64,000 bases of DNA from Apoda limacodes (lineage: Eukaryota > Arthropoda > Insecta > Lepidoptera > Limacodidae): positions 8,114,273-8,178,272 of the forward strand of contig OX291561.1 of assembly GCA_946406115.1 (NCBI GenBank). Direction: 5' to 3'. Below the pieces are notes generated by a model. It was given only the letters and a program-made list of their open reading frames with translations. It did not search any database and was not told the origin of the DNA. The position numbers and the translations under genes are program-made. Below, one piece after another: positions 1 through 10,051 of this stretch. Each line of letters starts with the position of its first letter. Within the stretch, counting starts at the first letter, position 1.

Positions 1-1002
1 CAAAAGTTTAAGGGGGTTCCATGCAAGTAACGTGTTTTAGTTGTTGATGGTTTATCAAGAAAACGTTAATACATGCAAGCCCTATTATACAGCAACAAAT
101 AATTATAATTGGTCAGGTGCGAGTCGGGCATGCACATTCGATTGTGGCACGGACCCTGCGCGTGGTCAGTTTTATTTTTATTTAAAAATCCGTTTCTGTG
201 TAAAACCGCACGAAATATTAAATCTATTACTATTATTATTATTTTCATTGTATTATTAATTAAATACATAAAAATAAATAAAAGATGAATAGAAAAAAAC
301 TAATAGACCAAAACGAAATTTTCAAGAGGGAAAGGAACCTTAAATGTATCAGGCGAACAGCAGATACCCAACGAGAAGAAAAAGAAAGAAATTAAGTTCC
401 GTTCGCCTTCAAGTGCGAGAGAGACAAACTCTTGGACGAGTATAAACGAGAAGGTTTCATAAAAAAAAAGAGATAGAATACAACCGGTCCAAGGGAGGCA
501 GATGTTCACTTTAGAAACCCCCAAGGCAAAACTTCCAGAATCTTACAATGAGAAAATGAAAATTATTAAAAAATATTATACCATCTGATTATGTATTACA
601 AAAATAATGCGTATTTCAAAAGATTTAGGCACATAACAGCTGCAGTATTGTCTCTGTCACAATTCGCTCTTTGTACAAGACTATAATAATCTTAAATAAA
701 GAGCCATCATTTTGACGCATCGCATGTTAAAGTTAATTTGTCAATGTTAGGTTGAATAGTCTATGCCCTACAAAAGTCTGTGTTGACCTAGAAACCTACA
801 CGCAATATGCTTTGGATGAGTAACTACTGCAATAGAGTTAGAATTTAGGTAAGTGCCTACATTTCACATTTACCTGTCAAAAGACGGAATAGGTAATGCT
901 TTGTCTGTTAACATCTAAGTATGTTTTCAGTACGGAATTAATTATTTTAATTTTAGCCAAAAGCATTTGCAGTAGATACTATTACAGATAATACAATAAA
1001 AC
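1..1002. other. AT-rich, no gene seen
   Basis: Short ORFs on both strands show no coding character. A degenerate GTGCGAGTCGG relic lies at 113-200. If kibra's WW exons are further left, this would be intronic. Confidence 0.5.
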
Positions 1003-1415
1003 AGGCCAAGTGCGAGTTGGACTCGCGCACTAAGGGTTCCGAACAATTATCTATAAAAACGGCAAAAAATTACGTTTGTTGTATGTATTAAATATTTGTT
1101 TTATTTTTATTTAATTATTTATTTTTAAAGTGAATATATAACTTAATATTCTGTGAATATTTCAAGCGTCTACCCGTTGCCATTATCAATATTGAGCAAA
1201 ACAATCACGTGTGTTGTATGGGAGCCCCCTTAAATATTTTTTTAATTCTATTTTTTAGTATTTGTTGTTACAGCGGCAACAGAAATACATCATCTGTAAA
1301 ATTTTCAACTGTTTAAACTACTACGGTTCATGAGATACAGCCTGGTGACGGACGGACCAACAGCGAAGTCTAAGTAATGGTCCCGTTTTGTACCCTTTAG
1401 GTACGGAACCCTAAA
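1003..1415 (+). repeat. dispersed repeat, GGCCAAGTGCGAG...GGTACGGAACCCT family
   Basis: It runs from GGCCAAGTGCGAGTTGGACT and AAGGGTTCCG, through TTGTATGGGAGCCCC, AGCGGCAACAGAAATACATC and GAGATACAGCCTGGTGAC, to TTTAGGTACGGAACCCTAA. I know this arrangement as a very common lepidopteran repeat. It is non-coding. Degenerate relatives are at 113-200, 31505-31965, 46298-46466, 50093-50285 and 50615-50893. Confidence 0.7.
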
Positions 1416-2974
1416 AAGGGATTTTGTTTTTAGTTTTATGATTAATCATATTGTTCCGTCGTCTTTTAGAATTATTTTTAGAAATTATCACTTAGTCGTC
1501 TATGAGACATTTTTCGGTAGATTAATGTTTGGGTCTTTTATGGTATATAATAAAGTAATTATTGCTGCTACAAATAGTCTTAGTTTTGGTTTTTTTAAGT
1601 ATAAACTGATAGTTTAGGTTATCTAGTCTATTGAGTCTTCTGCAACTTAAGGTATAATATACCACGAATTTATTTATGATAATATTTTGTATCGTTTTAA
1701 ATTAAATTAAATTTTTGATTCAGAGGTCTTTTACATTTTACTTTTTCTGTTTTGAACTAAATTTTTGGTTTGTAGGCCTACGGATATTCTGCTACCTACT
1801 TATAAAGTACCCTAAAAATTTATTTTAGGCAACATTTCTTAAAATTGAATTTTTTGGTTTATTATATTCTATTGAATCTCTAATCTTTCTTAGCAAGAAT
1901 CAATTATCTTCGTAAAATTAATATGCATGACCACTTAATCGAATCCTATTAAAAATGATAAAAAACTGCCTTTTTATTGACTTTACCGCTACTGAAGAAA
2001 AAACTGGCTCTACAGTTTAATGAAAATCTAAACGTTTTAAAGAATTTCTACCAAGTCGCCGCCAGTCGCCGTAATAAAAATTATCTGCCTTCTGTCAGTA
2101 TGTAGGTATTAATTACGCCTAGAAATTATGGACTTTCCAGAAAAATACCCCAACATTTCTGAGTGGTATGTACATGTAATGTAACGTTATTTATAAACTA
2201 TTCTTTCTAAAAAATAGAGATTTTTCTTGAAACATTTATTTGGATTTATTTATGATTATTAATTTATATTTATTATTTATTGATTAATTCCATCGTATTA
2301 ATTTATATTATTTACAACAGTAATCGATATCGGTATCGTATCGGCAAAACTAAGTATGGGTACATCCCTAATTTTAATTAAAATCATAGTTGCCAATATT
2401 TTCAATCATTTATTTGAAATGTTTCTTTACAATTAAAACATACGACCCTAGTTTTCAATAATATTCGTATCTGCATTTTTTAAAATCCTAGAAATCGAAC
2501 TAGGTTTAGGGGAGGAAAAACATTATTGCATTTTGTATGAGAACATGTAACTTTACCGCCTTAACTTAGAAATATACTTTAAAACTATTTTATAACTTTA
2601 AAACCGTGGAGGCAAAAATACACATACGTGGCACAGGACACTTGAAACCAAGCAAGACGAGATTGCAAATGTGTGTAAAGGAATTCCGGAACAAAAATGC
2701 TCGCTTATACCAGTACGCGCCAGATGTCTGACGGTCCCCCCCTGTGGCGCCTTACCCAACATTCCACCATTACCCAAGCAAATTGATTACTGAGAAAAAT
2801 CTGAGAAAATCACGAGATGAACTTACTGCGCTCATGTGCTATCGAAAGTGGCTGTTAACTTTTTGCATTCCATGTTGTTATTGCCCCGGGGCGGCCGGCT
2901 TGTTAGGAATTACCTTGATTGCCACAATTGTTAGTTGTGTCAGTTGTCACCGCTTATAAATGTACGTAATGTAC

Positions 2975-2977
<3 letters not shown>
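1416..2977. other. AT-rich, no gene seen
   Basis: Nothing recognisable apart from small AT-rich repeats. The ORF at 2744-2959 has no family resemblance. Confidence 0.5.

Positions 2978-3017
<40 letters not shown>
2978..3017. repeat. (TA)n microsatellite
   Basis: About 20 uninterrupted TA dinucleotides, followed by further TA-rich sequence to about 3050. Confidence 0.95.
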
Positions 3018-3021
<4 letters not shown>

Positions 3022-3227
3022 TACTGTATATAAATACATATATGTGTAAGTACATATTTCGTAGGTATATAAATTGTGTAACTAAATATCAAAGGTAATG
3101 TCGTGGGCGTATCGATTTGAAATTGAAATTTAGAATCTGTATGACGCGTATGTAAAACGATGAAGAGTTTTAATTGGTAAAATTGTTATTAAAATGTAAG
3201 TATAGAGGTGAGGTCACGAAGGGTCCG

Positions 3228-3560
3228 TTAGGGCGTTGGGTCCAGCCGACACCTTGGCGTCGGCCAACTTATTACGACAGATGGCCGTCGGTGGCGGACC
3301 CCCGATCCCCGCGGGCCCTTGGAGAGATCGACCTCCGAAATGCGTCCGAGATTGCATTCTTTCGGCTGCGCGCGCGCATTCCTCGACGCGCCATCCGAGC
3401 AGAGCGTCAGTCGGTGTGCGCCCTTTTGGGGGTTAAGATGTGTCCGCGGCGGCGGCGGGCGCTTACGATGTGGTCCCAACCGCCTCCCCCCGAACCCGAT
3501 ACCGTACCTACCCCGGCCTTCCGCGCTCGTGCCGCCACCACCGGTGCGCACACCTGGTGC
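3228..3560. promoter_or_regulatory. GC/CpG-rich island upstream of the candidate exon
   Basis: A sharply bounded stretch rich in CG dinucleotides (for example GCGCGCGCAT and CCGCGGCGGCGGCGG) inside AT-rich DNA. It could be a promoter-proximal leader or simply GC-rich coding sequence. No TATA box is evident. Confidence 0.3.
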
Positions 3561-4037
3561 CGAGGATGCTTTGGAAACCAACTCGCCCGCATGGTTCGCC
3601 GCGAACCTTCCGAATATGGAGTCCGCGTTGATGTTACCTCCGCAAATCCTCCCGGCTTACAAGTTCGCGTTGAACCTCAGTATCAAAACTTGGATGAACT
3701 TCGGAAACGGCCAGAGTACGCGAATTTGGACGAGATTAGTCGTGAGTTCGGTTATCGAATGTGCCCTGAAGGACAGAACTTGGAAGATGAAGCCATATAT
3801 GAGAATATACTGTCTGTGCGTCAGATAAGGTCCGCGGAAGTGCGTTTAGTGCCAGTGTCTGAGGTGCCGTTCTACGAAGGTCAGGGTTACGTTGCTACGC
3901 AAGTGCTGAGCAGGAATGGCACCTTCCCCCAGTGTCCTCCCCACACGTGGAGCAGGCTGCAGCGCGCGTGCAGAGCTACTGGATCTTTGAGGGTTTTTAC
4001 TGTAAATGTTACACCTTTTAATTTCATCTTATGTTAG
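3438..4037 (+). CDS. unrecognised GC-rich ORF / candidate exon with three Tyr-x-Asn motifs
   Basis: I do not recognise this protein. The frame is open from 3174 to TAG at 4035. I favour an ATG at 3438 or 3468 because the upstream part has equally open competing frames and looks like GC-rich leader. From about 3600 the codon pattern is convincingly coding in this frame: VEPQYQNLDELRKRPEYANL, DEISREFGYRMCPEGQNLED, EAIYENILSVRQ. YQN, YANL and YENI fit the pYxN consensus for Grb2/Drk-type SH2 domains, and 'Y-x-NLDE' is repeated. A donor-like GTAAAT follows ACT at 4001 in phase 0, so the true exon may end there. GC content contrasts sharply with the AT-rich surroundings. It could be a first exon of an unknown gene, an alternative kibra exon, or a decayed gene: one competing frame is also open from 3319 to 3828. 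Confidence 0.45.
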   Translation: MCPRRRRALTMWSQPPPPEPDTVPTPAFRARAATTGAHTWCRGCFGNQLARMVRREPSEYGVRVDVTSANPPGLQVRVEPQYQNLDELRKRPEYANLDEISREFGYRMCPEGQNLEDEAIYENILSVRQIRSAEVRLVPVSEVPFYEGQGYVATQVLSRNGTFPQCPPHTWSRLQRACRATGSLRVFTVNVTPFNFILC

Positions 4038-5566
4038 TAGGTACCACTAGCGTGGCTATACCGGCTTTATTGTTTAATTAAATTTGATCATACATTTTTT
4101 TTAATCAAGCTGCCATAGAATTGAATAATTTTCTATTCCATTTTAATAAAAATAAGAATCTACGAGTCTAAATAGCTTTTTAATACGGTGTTTAAGTTTT
4201 TAATCATAACAGAATTAATAATAATAAACAAACAATTAAACAAAATTTATTATATAAATAATATTTAGTCGACGTACAAAAAGTAAGTAGGTGCGTACCT
4301 ACTTAAAACGTACATACTTTCAAAAGGAATCAAAAAAAAACTTCACTCATCAGAAACCTGTATGAGAAGCGTCAAGATACAAACGAGATTCACGAAACTA
4401 TTTTTAGATGGCTGAACCTTTTTTTGATTACAATTATGACATTTTTGTATTTATAAGTTTAGGTACCTACTATTATTGATTCGTTTGATTTGTTGTTTGT
4501 TTTTGGTAAGAATCGCAGGAAATTACTGGATACATAAATCTTACGACAGTAAATTGTCATAATCATTGTTGGAGGCCAACGTTCAGCAGTGAACATAAAT
4601 AGGCTGTTACATGATGAAGTTTTCGTATGTCTTACCTCAGACGTTATTTGTTCCCATGAAAGAGGCCTAGGCCCCTCCTTAGAAAAAAGAGACTTAGGCC
4701 CTAGTTCAAATAGGCAGACTTTGTAGATTTAATTGCCACTTGTCTGTCAGAATGTTTACCGTGTCCTTCAAAGCACAGATAAGCTCAGAAAAAATGCAAC
4801 TAGAAGGTAACCCATCCAATGACTGACCACACCCGATGTTGCTTAAGTTCTCATATCGTGTCTGACTAATATTACTGTGCCACGAACTTATAGAATTGTA
4901 GATACGAACAAAAAATTCATATTAAAAGCTCATTCAATTATTTTTCCTGGTAAGCTCTTATGACCGTATGAACTATGTGTCTAGCAGTTTTTGTTCGCAT
5001 TCCAAGCAAAAAGCGGTTCTTGTATTTTTGTGGAGCAACAAAAAACTGCTACGGAATTTTGCTTGATTGACTCTCTAAATTTTAGTGGGCAGTCGACGAA
5101 TTTCATATCAACCCGTGAATTACCTACTGTGGTCGTCGAGTTTAAATAAATATTATTTACTTTAACCCAAAATACTCGTTTTTGTTATTAATTTGTTATT
5201 TTAACATGTTTTTTTATTGTTAGTTTAAGTCTGTGGTTTCGACATTTGTGTATTTAAATGAAAATTTTAGTTTTTCTCTGGAATCTTAAACGGGTATTAG
5301 TTTAAGATCTACACTAATGTTTTTCGTATTGTAGAGTATCATACAAATTAGAAGATAAAAATATAACGTGTAGTGTTCCAGGGGGGGCAATTCACAACCT
5401 TATTCGCTTTCCGATTATCGTTATCAGATCAATATCATTTTATTGTCGAATCCTACAACCATGTATAAAATAATCTAGAATTCTTGTGTTCTTAAATATC
5501 ATTTGCAAAATTTATATAGTATACGTTTGTTATCGAAATAATTATAAGGAGTTAAATATGGGGGTT
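4038..5566. other. AT-rich, only a LINE-tail relic
   Basis: Apart from the 60-bp tail at 4556-4615 I see no gene, RNA or repeat I can name. Confidence 0.5.
4556..4615 (+). repeat. RTE-type LINE 3' tail fragment
   Basis: TTGGAGGCCAACGTTCAGCA and GTGAACATAAATAGGCTG match the 'GGAGGCC..CGTCCAGCAGTGGACGT.AATAGGCTG' tail common to lepidopteran RTE-like elements. Only about 60 bp remain. Confidence 0.5.
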
Positions 5567-5728
5567 GGGAGCTTATTAGGACAGTCTCGATTAAGCCACA
5601 CTATGGAATTCGAGAGAAAAATAAATGCTAGTACTTTAACAGGTCTCGAGAGGTAAAACCTACTTGCATAAATTTTTCTCTCAAATTTCAGAGTTTAGGT
5701 TACTCGAGACACTTCCTAATAAGTTCCC
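5567..5728. mobile_element. MITE, copy 1 of the CAGTCTCGA family
   Basis: Terminal inverted repeats (left GAGCTTATTAGGACAGTCTC; right end reverse complement GGGAACTTATTAGGAAGTGT) enclose a 160-bp non-coding core with GAATTCGAGAGAAAAAT and its inverse. A second copy with better-preserved TIRs lies at 61145-61308. Confidence 0.75.
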
Positions 5729-6033
5729 TGTTCTTACTATAATATGTAGTACTACTATCCAAACAATAATTTAGTTCAGTCGGCCATCGAAGGCGTCTAA
5801 ACAAATCATTAGTTAGGTATGTTGCGTGCCAAGGTGGGGATGAGTGCACGCTACTAACCATGGACTAGCCTATGTCGTCACATATGGCTAGTCGGTAGTA
5901 GTGCTCTCCAGCCAGTCACACATTTTGTCGCGGTGCCATGACTGTCTCGACGTTGTCGGATTTATCAGACGCGATGATTTGACTGTATAATGTGAATGAA
6001 ATGAATGTTTGGTATCACCATGCACTTGCTACT

Positions 6034-6802
6034 TACCTCGGTGTGACCATGGATAGTCGTTTGAACTTCCACGCTCACACCAAAATAGTCAGAGACCGAG
6101 CCGCATTTGTCCTCGGTCGTCTTTATCCCATGATAGGCAAGTACAGTAAGATGTCGCTTAGAAATAAGCTAAATCTACTCAACTTGCATCCGCCCCATAC
6201 TAGCTTATGCTAGCGTAGCCTTTGCGTTATCCAAGCGCAATCTCCACAAACTCCAGACCCTCCAAAACCGCTTTCTCAGAGCGGCCTCTGGAGCCTCTTG
6301 GTACGTTCGCAGTGCGGACCTACACAGAGACTTCGAACTTCCCACGATTCCCCAATACTTTAAAGACTTGGCAGTCCGCTTTTTCGAGCGTACGCAAAAT
6401 CACCCGAATCGATTAATTGTGCAATCCACAACGTATCATCCCCCCGATCGACCCGGTCACGGTCGTAAAACTATAGTTAGGCGGCCTCGGCACGTACTAA
6501 CGGCCCCAGATGACGATCTCGCTGTCCGGATAGCGAGATTAGTCTCTACGACCTCCCCGAATAGGGCCTCCCTCCAAACACGACGCCGACGTCCCCGGGT
6601 TCGTCGGCGCCCACAAGGATACACTAGGTATCAAAGAGTGCCGGGGCGCTTCTCGCCCCCACTCAATCGCAACCGTACCCGCGTAACGGGGAACTCCCCT
6701 CCTGGTGGTGACTCACCTTCGGGTTCGAGACTCACGCCGGTCGAAGGGACGCCCCCGAGAGCGACAACCCAAGCCGAGGCTTCCCCCGCGGGGAGCCCTT
6801 GA
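6034..6802 (+). pseudogene. jockey RT C-terminal remnant (frameshifted)
   Basis: Only the C-terminal third of the ORF2-like protein is present and it needs a frame change near 6190 to be read through. The part after 6206 is open to 6802. The catalytic YADD region is missing because the copy is 5' truncated. Confidence 0.85.
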
Positions 6803-6913
6803 GCGTTGGGCGCTATATGGGCTGATGCTCCTTCAGAGTCTCGCCCTAAAAGCCCGGTGAAGCAGTAATGGCTGCAACAGCCAACTGCATAGTCAGCTCA
6901 GAAAAAAAAAAAA
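6034..6913 (+). mobile_element. jockey-type LINE, 5'-truncated, with 10-bp target-site duplication
   Basis: The insert starts inside the reverse transcriptase (YLGVTMDSRLNFHAHT). A frame slip near 6185-6200 moves it to a second frame, which runs ASVAFALSKRNLHKLQTLQN, SWYVRSADLHRDFELPTIPQ, then a Pro/Arg-rich tail to a stop at 6802. The WYVRxxDLHRDLxLPTI string is typical of jockey-clade RT C-termini. It ends in GTTGGGCGCTATATGG, a short 3' UTR and poly(A) at 6902-6914. ACTTGCTACT occurs immediately before (6024-6033) and after (6914-6923), a clean target-site duplication. The copy is dead. Confidence 0.9.
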
Positions 6914-6978
6914 ACTTGCTACTCGGTAGCGGAAGTGCGGCAAATGCAAAGAACCTACTTAATAGACTACTGACGTCC

Positions 6979-7225
6979 ACTAGCGCCATGAATAGTCATT
7001 TTTAATTTCCAATTTATACAAAGCGAATTTTAAAAATTTGCTTCTAAAGAAATATATAGTTTTCAGCTATTTTTTAGAAATTGTATTGTTTCTAAGATAA
7101 ATCTTTGAGTTGTAGATAGTTTGTTTATAGCAAATATGCTTTCTATAACTCACAGATTCATTTTTAATTTTTAAAATTCGCTTTGTATGAACTGGAAATT
7201 AAAAATATTGATTGGGGGTGCTAGT
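6979..7225. mobile_element. MITE-like palindromic element
   Basis: The two ends are inverted copies over about 55-60 bp. The left end begins ACTAGCGCC and continues TTTTTAATTTCCAATTTATA, CAAAGCGAATTTTAAAAATT. The reverse complement of the right end reads ACTAGCACC, TTTTTAATTTCCAGTTCATA, CAAAGCGAATTTTAAAAATT. There is no coding capacity. The element lies 55 bp downstream of the jockey duplication. Confidence 0.75.
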
Positions 7226-9654
7226 TAGCAGGGGTAACCCTCTTAAGGGTAAACGCCGTAAAATATTTTTCATACTAAATTAATTTGCCAAAATCTTCAA
7301 AGTTCCGTGAATTTCACATTTTATTCTAATTTAAAAATAATAATATCTTATGGTTTCATGATATATTGTTATGTTCATATTAAGCTATTATTTTTTTTTT
7401 TCATTTTTTTGAACTAGCTTTATACAATATACAATAAATTCCTAATACTATAATACCTTTGGAAAAATTTGCTAGTAAGTTAATACCAACGTGTTTACAA
7501 TAAAAATATGGAATAGAATAAATTAAGTTTTAATACATTAAATGAGATGGATAAATATTCATATATGAGTGTTTAAGAATAAAGTGGGTGTGGATTTCCA
7601 AATGCAATTTTTTTTTTAGATAATCAATTACTACTTGGAGGTTTATAGGAGCCAAATATACATAGGTGTTATGCCATTTACGGTAAAGGAATTTGTATTG
7701 CTTAAGATTCTTTTTTCGTAAGTCTTGACATTTAAGTAGAAAAGAAGATTAAGACACCTAGTGCATGTTGATTTAATTTTCTACTTCAACGAATAAATAC
7801 GCTAATTCAAACAAGTACCTTGATTAAATAATTGAGGTTGCGCATTAACATGTTTTTAAATCTTTATATTTATTTAATTAATTACATACCTTTTCCTATT
7901 TTTAAATTATTTTTGGCAATTGAATATTCTAGATTGTATGGACTATCTTATCTTAATAAAATTAGTTTTGGTTTGGTTTTGATTTCTTTTAATTAACCTG
8001 TAATAAAATTAGAATTATTTAGTTGCGACAAAGTCGTATTAATAATCGTAAAAACTGTGCGTAAATCAATTATTAAAGATATAAAAAAAAAATATAGAAA
8101 CTCTTGAATTTTTACTACTACTTTGATTTTTTTGAAATTACCTATGTATCGGTAATTTTCCTACAAATTTTACAAACCCCGAAATATCGCAAGATTCTTA
8201 AATCATCCATATAAACAAGGATATATTATGTGACTTCAATAATATACAAATAGAGCTACTTATATAAATAAAAATTTACAGTTACGTATTTTTGCTAAAG
8301 ATAAATCCAAAATTTACTATAGCAGTTAATAGATTTTAAAAATTAATGAGAAAACCCGAAATGTTTTTCATAGTTATCTCTTTAGTCACTTTAATTATAT
8401 GTATACTCGATCCGGGTACTTTTCTTAACTATGCAATTAGAATACTAATTATATATATATGTTCATTGCAACCTCCACCACTACTCATTTGCGTCGAAAT
8501 TCCTAGTCAATGCCTTACACCTGCAAAGTGATCTTACGCAAAAACGAAATTATCACAGAATTCCTAAATTTAAAAAAAAGTGTTTTTTTTTTATTACTTC
8601 GTGTCTGTATCTATTTTACATAAAAAAATAAGTAACAAATGTGCTCTTGAAGTTAATGTATGTACTTACCGCATAATTATTGAAAAATTGTTATTGGTAT
8701 TTAATTCTGACTGTGTTCCAAAATACTTAAACAAATCAATCTATTTTCAGTGTTATTACAATTATTGTGTAAAATTATGTTTTGGAACACTCGTAAAAAG
8801 GTGCATTTTTTATTATATTATGAGAGCAACACATTCAATGACCACTTTTATTACGATAAAATAAAAAAATAATTAAGATTTTTATTGGAATAACCATACA
8901 CCTATTAAATTTTAATTCAGTAATATTAATAGGTAAAAAATACAACAATGATATAAAAAATAGCTTTGTAACAAATAAATAAATAGATTGTAAATATAAA
9001 TGCAATCCTTTGTATATGTGGAAAAGTAAGACTTGACCCCTGTCTTCTCTTCTTTTTTCCTGATATAAGTGAGAGAAATTGAAATACCTTCTAGTTCGTA
9101 ACGTATTTCGCCTGGCCAAATACAATATTGTGACTTAACAGTAAAATGGCCTGGGTCAAGAAAATAAACTGAACTCTGACTAGCAGTAACCTCTACCCAC
9201 TGACTGAATCACGACGTAGGTACTGAGTCAGCGAATCTATTGTGTTGTTTTTTGCTGACTGTCAAAACAATAGCGAAATATTTCGACTTCGCATGTTTTC
9301 ATGTTATGATGGTCTGTCTACTTCAATACATAAATTTACATCTACGCCTATTTTCGACCGGCAAAAGGCAAAGGTTATTTGGTTTAAGCGACATCTTGGA
9401 CGCTGGGAAAGTTTAGTATTTTTCAGCTGAGTTTAAGGGAAAATTATCACTTTTCTTCTAATTTTAACAAATTTTTTTTCTCCTTAAAACTTAATGTTAC
9501 AATTGCCTTTCTAAAATAAGAGAAAAACAATCTTTCACTCGTTGAATTATGCTTGAAATTACATCAAAGAAAAGATTTGATCTGATCAAATCATTTCTTT
9601 TCTTCCTGGTTTGGATTTGTTCAGACGGAGATTGCGCTTTGTGAGATGTTGAGC
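7226..9654. other. AT-rich, no gene seen; kibra WW exons searched for and not found
   Basis: Open frames at 8346-8864 and 8835-9430 are low-complexity Leu/Ile/Lys-rich translations of AT-rich DNA. I looked by eye for a WW2 exon ending in phase 0 with a good donor and saw none. Confidence 0.5.
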
Positions 9655-9740
9655 ATTTCATACAGCGCCATCTGGTGCCAACCAAAGCTTGTACTATGGG
9701 TGTCAAATAAGACAAAACCATTCTAGACTCAATATAAATA
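9655..9740. repeat. repeat related to the SINE end at 63135
   Basis: TACAGCGCCATCTGGTGCCA, CCAAAGCTTGTACTATGG and GTCAAATAAGACAA parallel 63137-63195. No tRNA head is visible here. It lies about 200 bp upstream of the first visible kibra exon. Confidence 0.55.
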
Positions 9741-9942
9741 CAAATGTTAATCATATTAATGTTTTCTGTGCGGGTCCTTAACTCTAAAAAGGGAGTCAAA
9801 TAGAACAGGCACAAAATATTTTTTCTTAACTGTTTCGGTATGAATCTCACTCAAAGTAACCTGTTATTTCTGATTGTATGTAGTTCTTTAAAAATTAAAA
9901 AAAGTACAGTTTTATATGATTTTTTTTTTCTATTGTTGACAG

Positions 9943-10051
9943 GCAAAGAAGGAAATGTACGATGTGAAAAAGCAAAGGTTTTGCCTGGCCCAGGATGAGT
10001 ACAAACATCTGAACGAAGCCTTGTCTACTCTTGCAGCTTCCAGGACCAGTT
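9943..10051 (+). CDS. kibra: kibra exon a: start of coiled coil
   Basis: The exon follows a TTGACAG acceptor and ends at a T|GTGAGT donor (36 codons plus one base). It reads AKKEMYDVKKQRFCLAQDEY and continues to LAASRTS, matching the WWC linker just after the second WW domain. It starts in phase 0, so the missing upstream exon must end on a complete codon. Confidence 0.9.

Noticed and set aside
2744..2959. Cys-rich 71-codon ORF
   Set aside because: No family resemblance, no splice or promoter context, and composition follows the local DNA.
8346..8864. Two hydrophobic ORFs
   Set aside because: Low-complexity Ile/Leu/Lys/Tyr translations expected from AT-rich DNA.
1..9942. Kibra WW-domain exons
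   Set aside because: Scanned by eye for W..(x)YY(I/V)(D/N)H-type coding with a phase-0 donor and found none. Most likely left of the window, but a divergent short exon could be missed.
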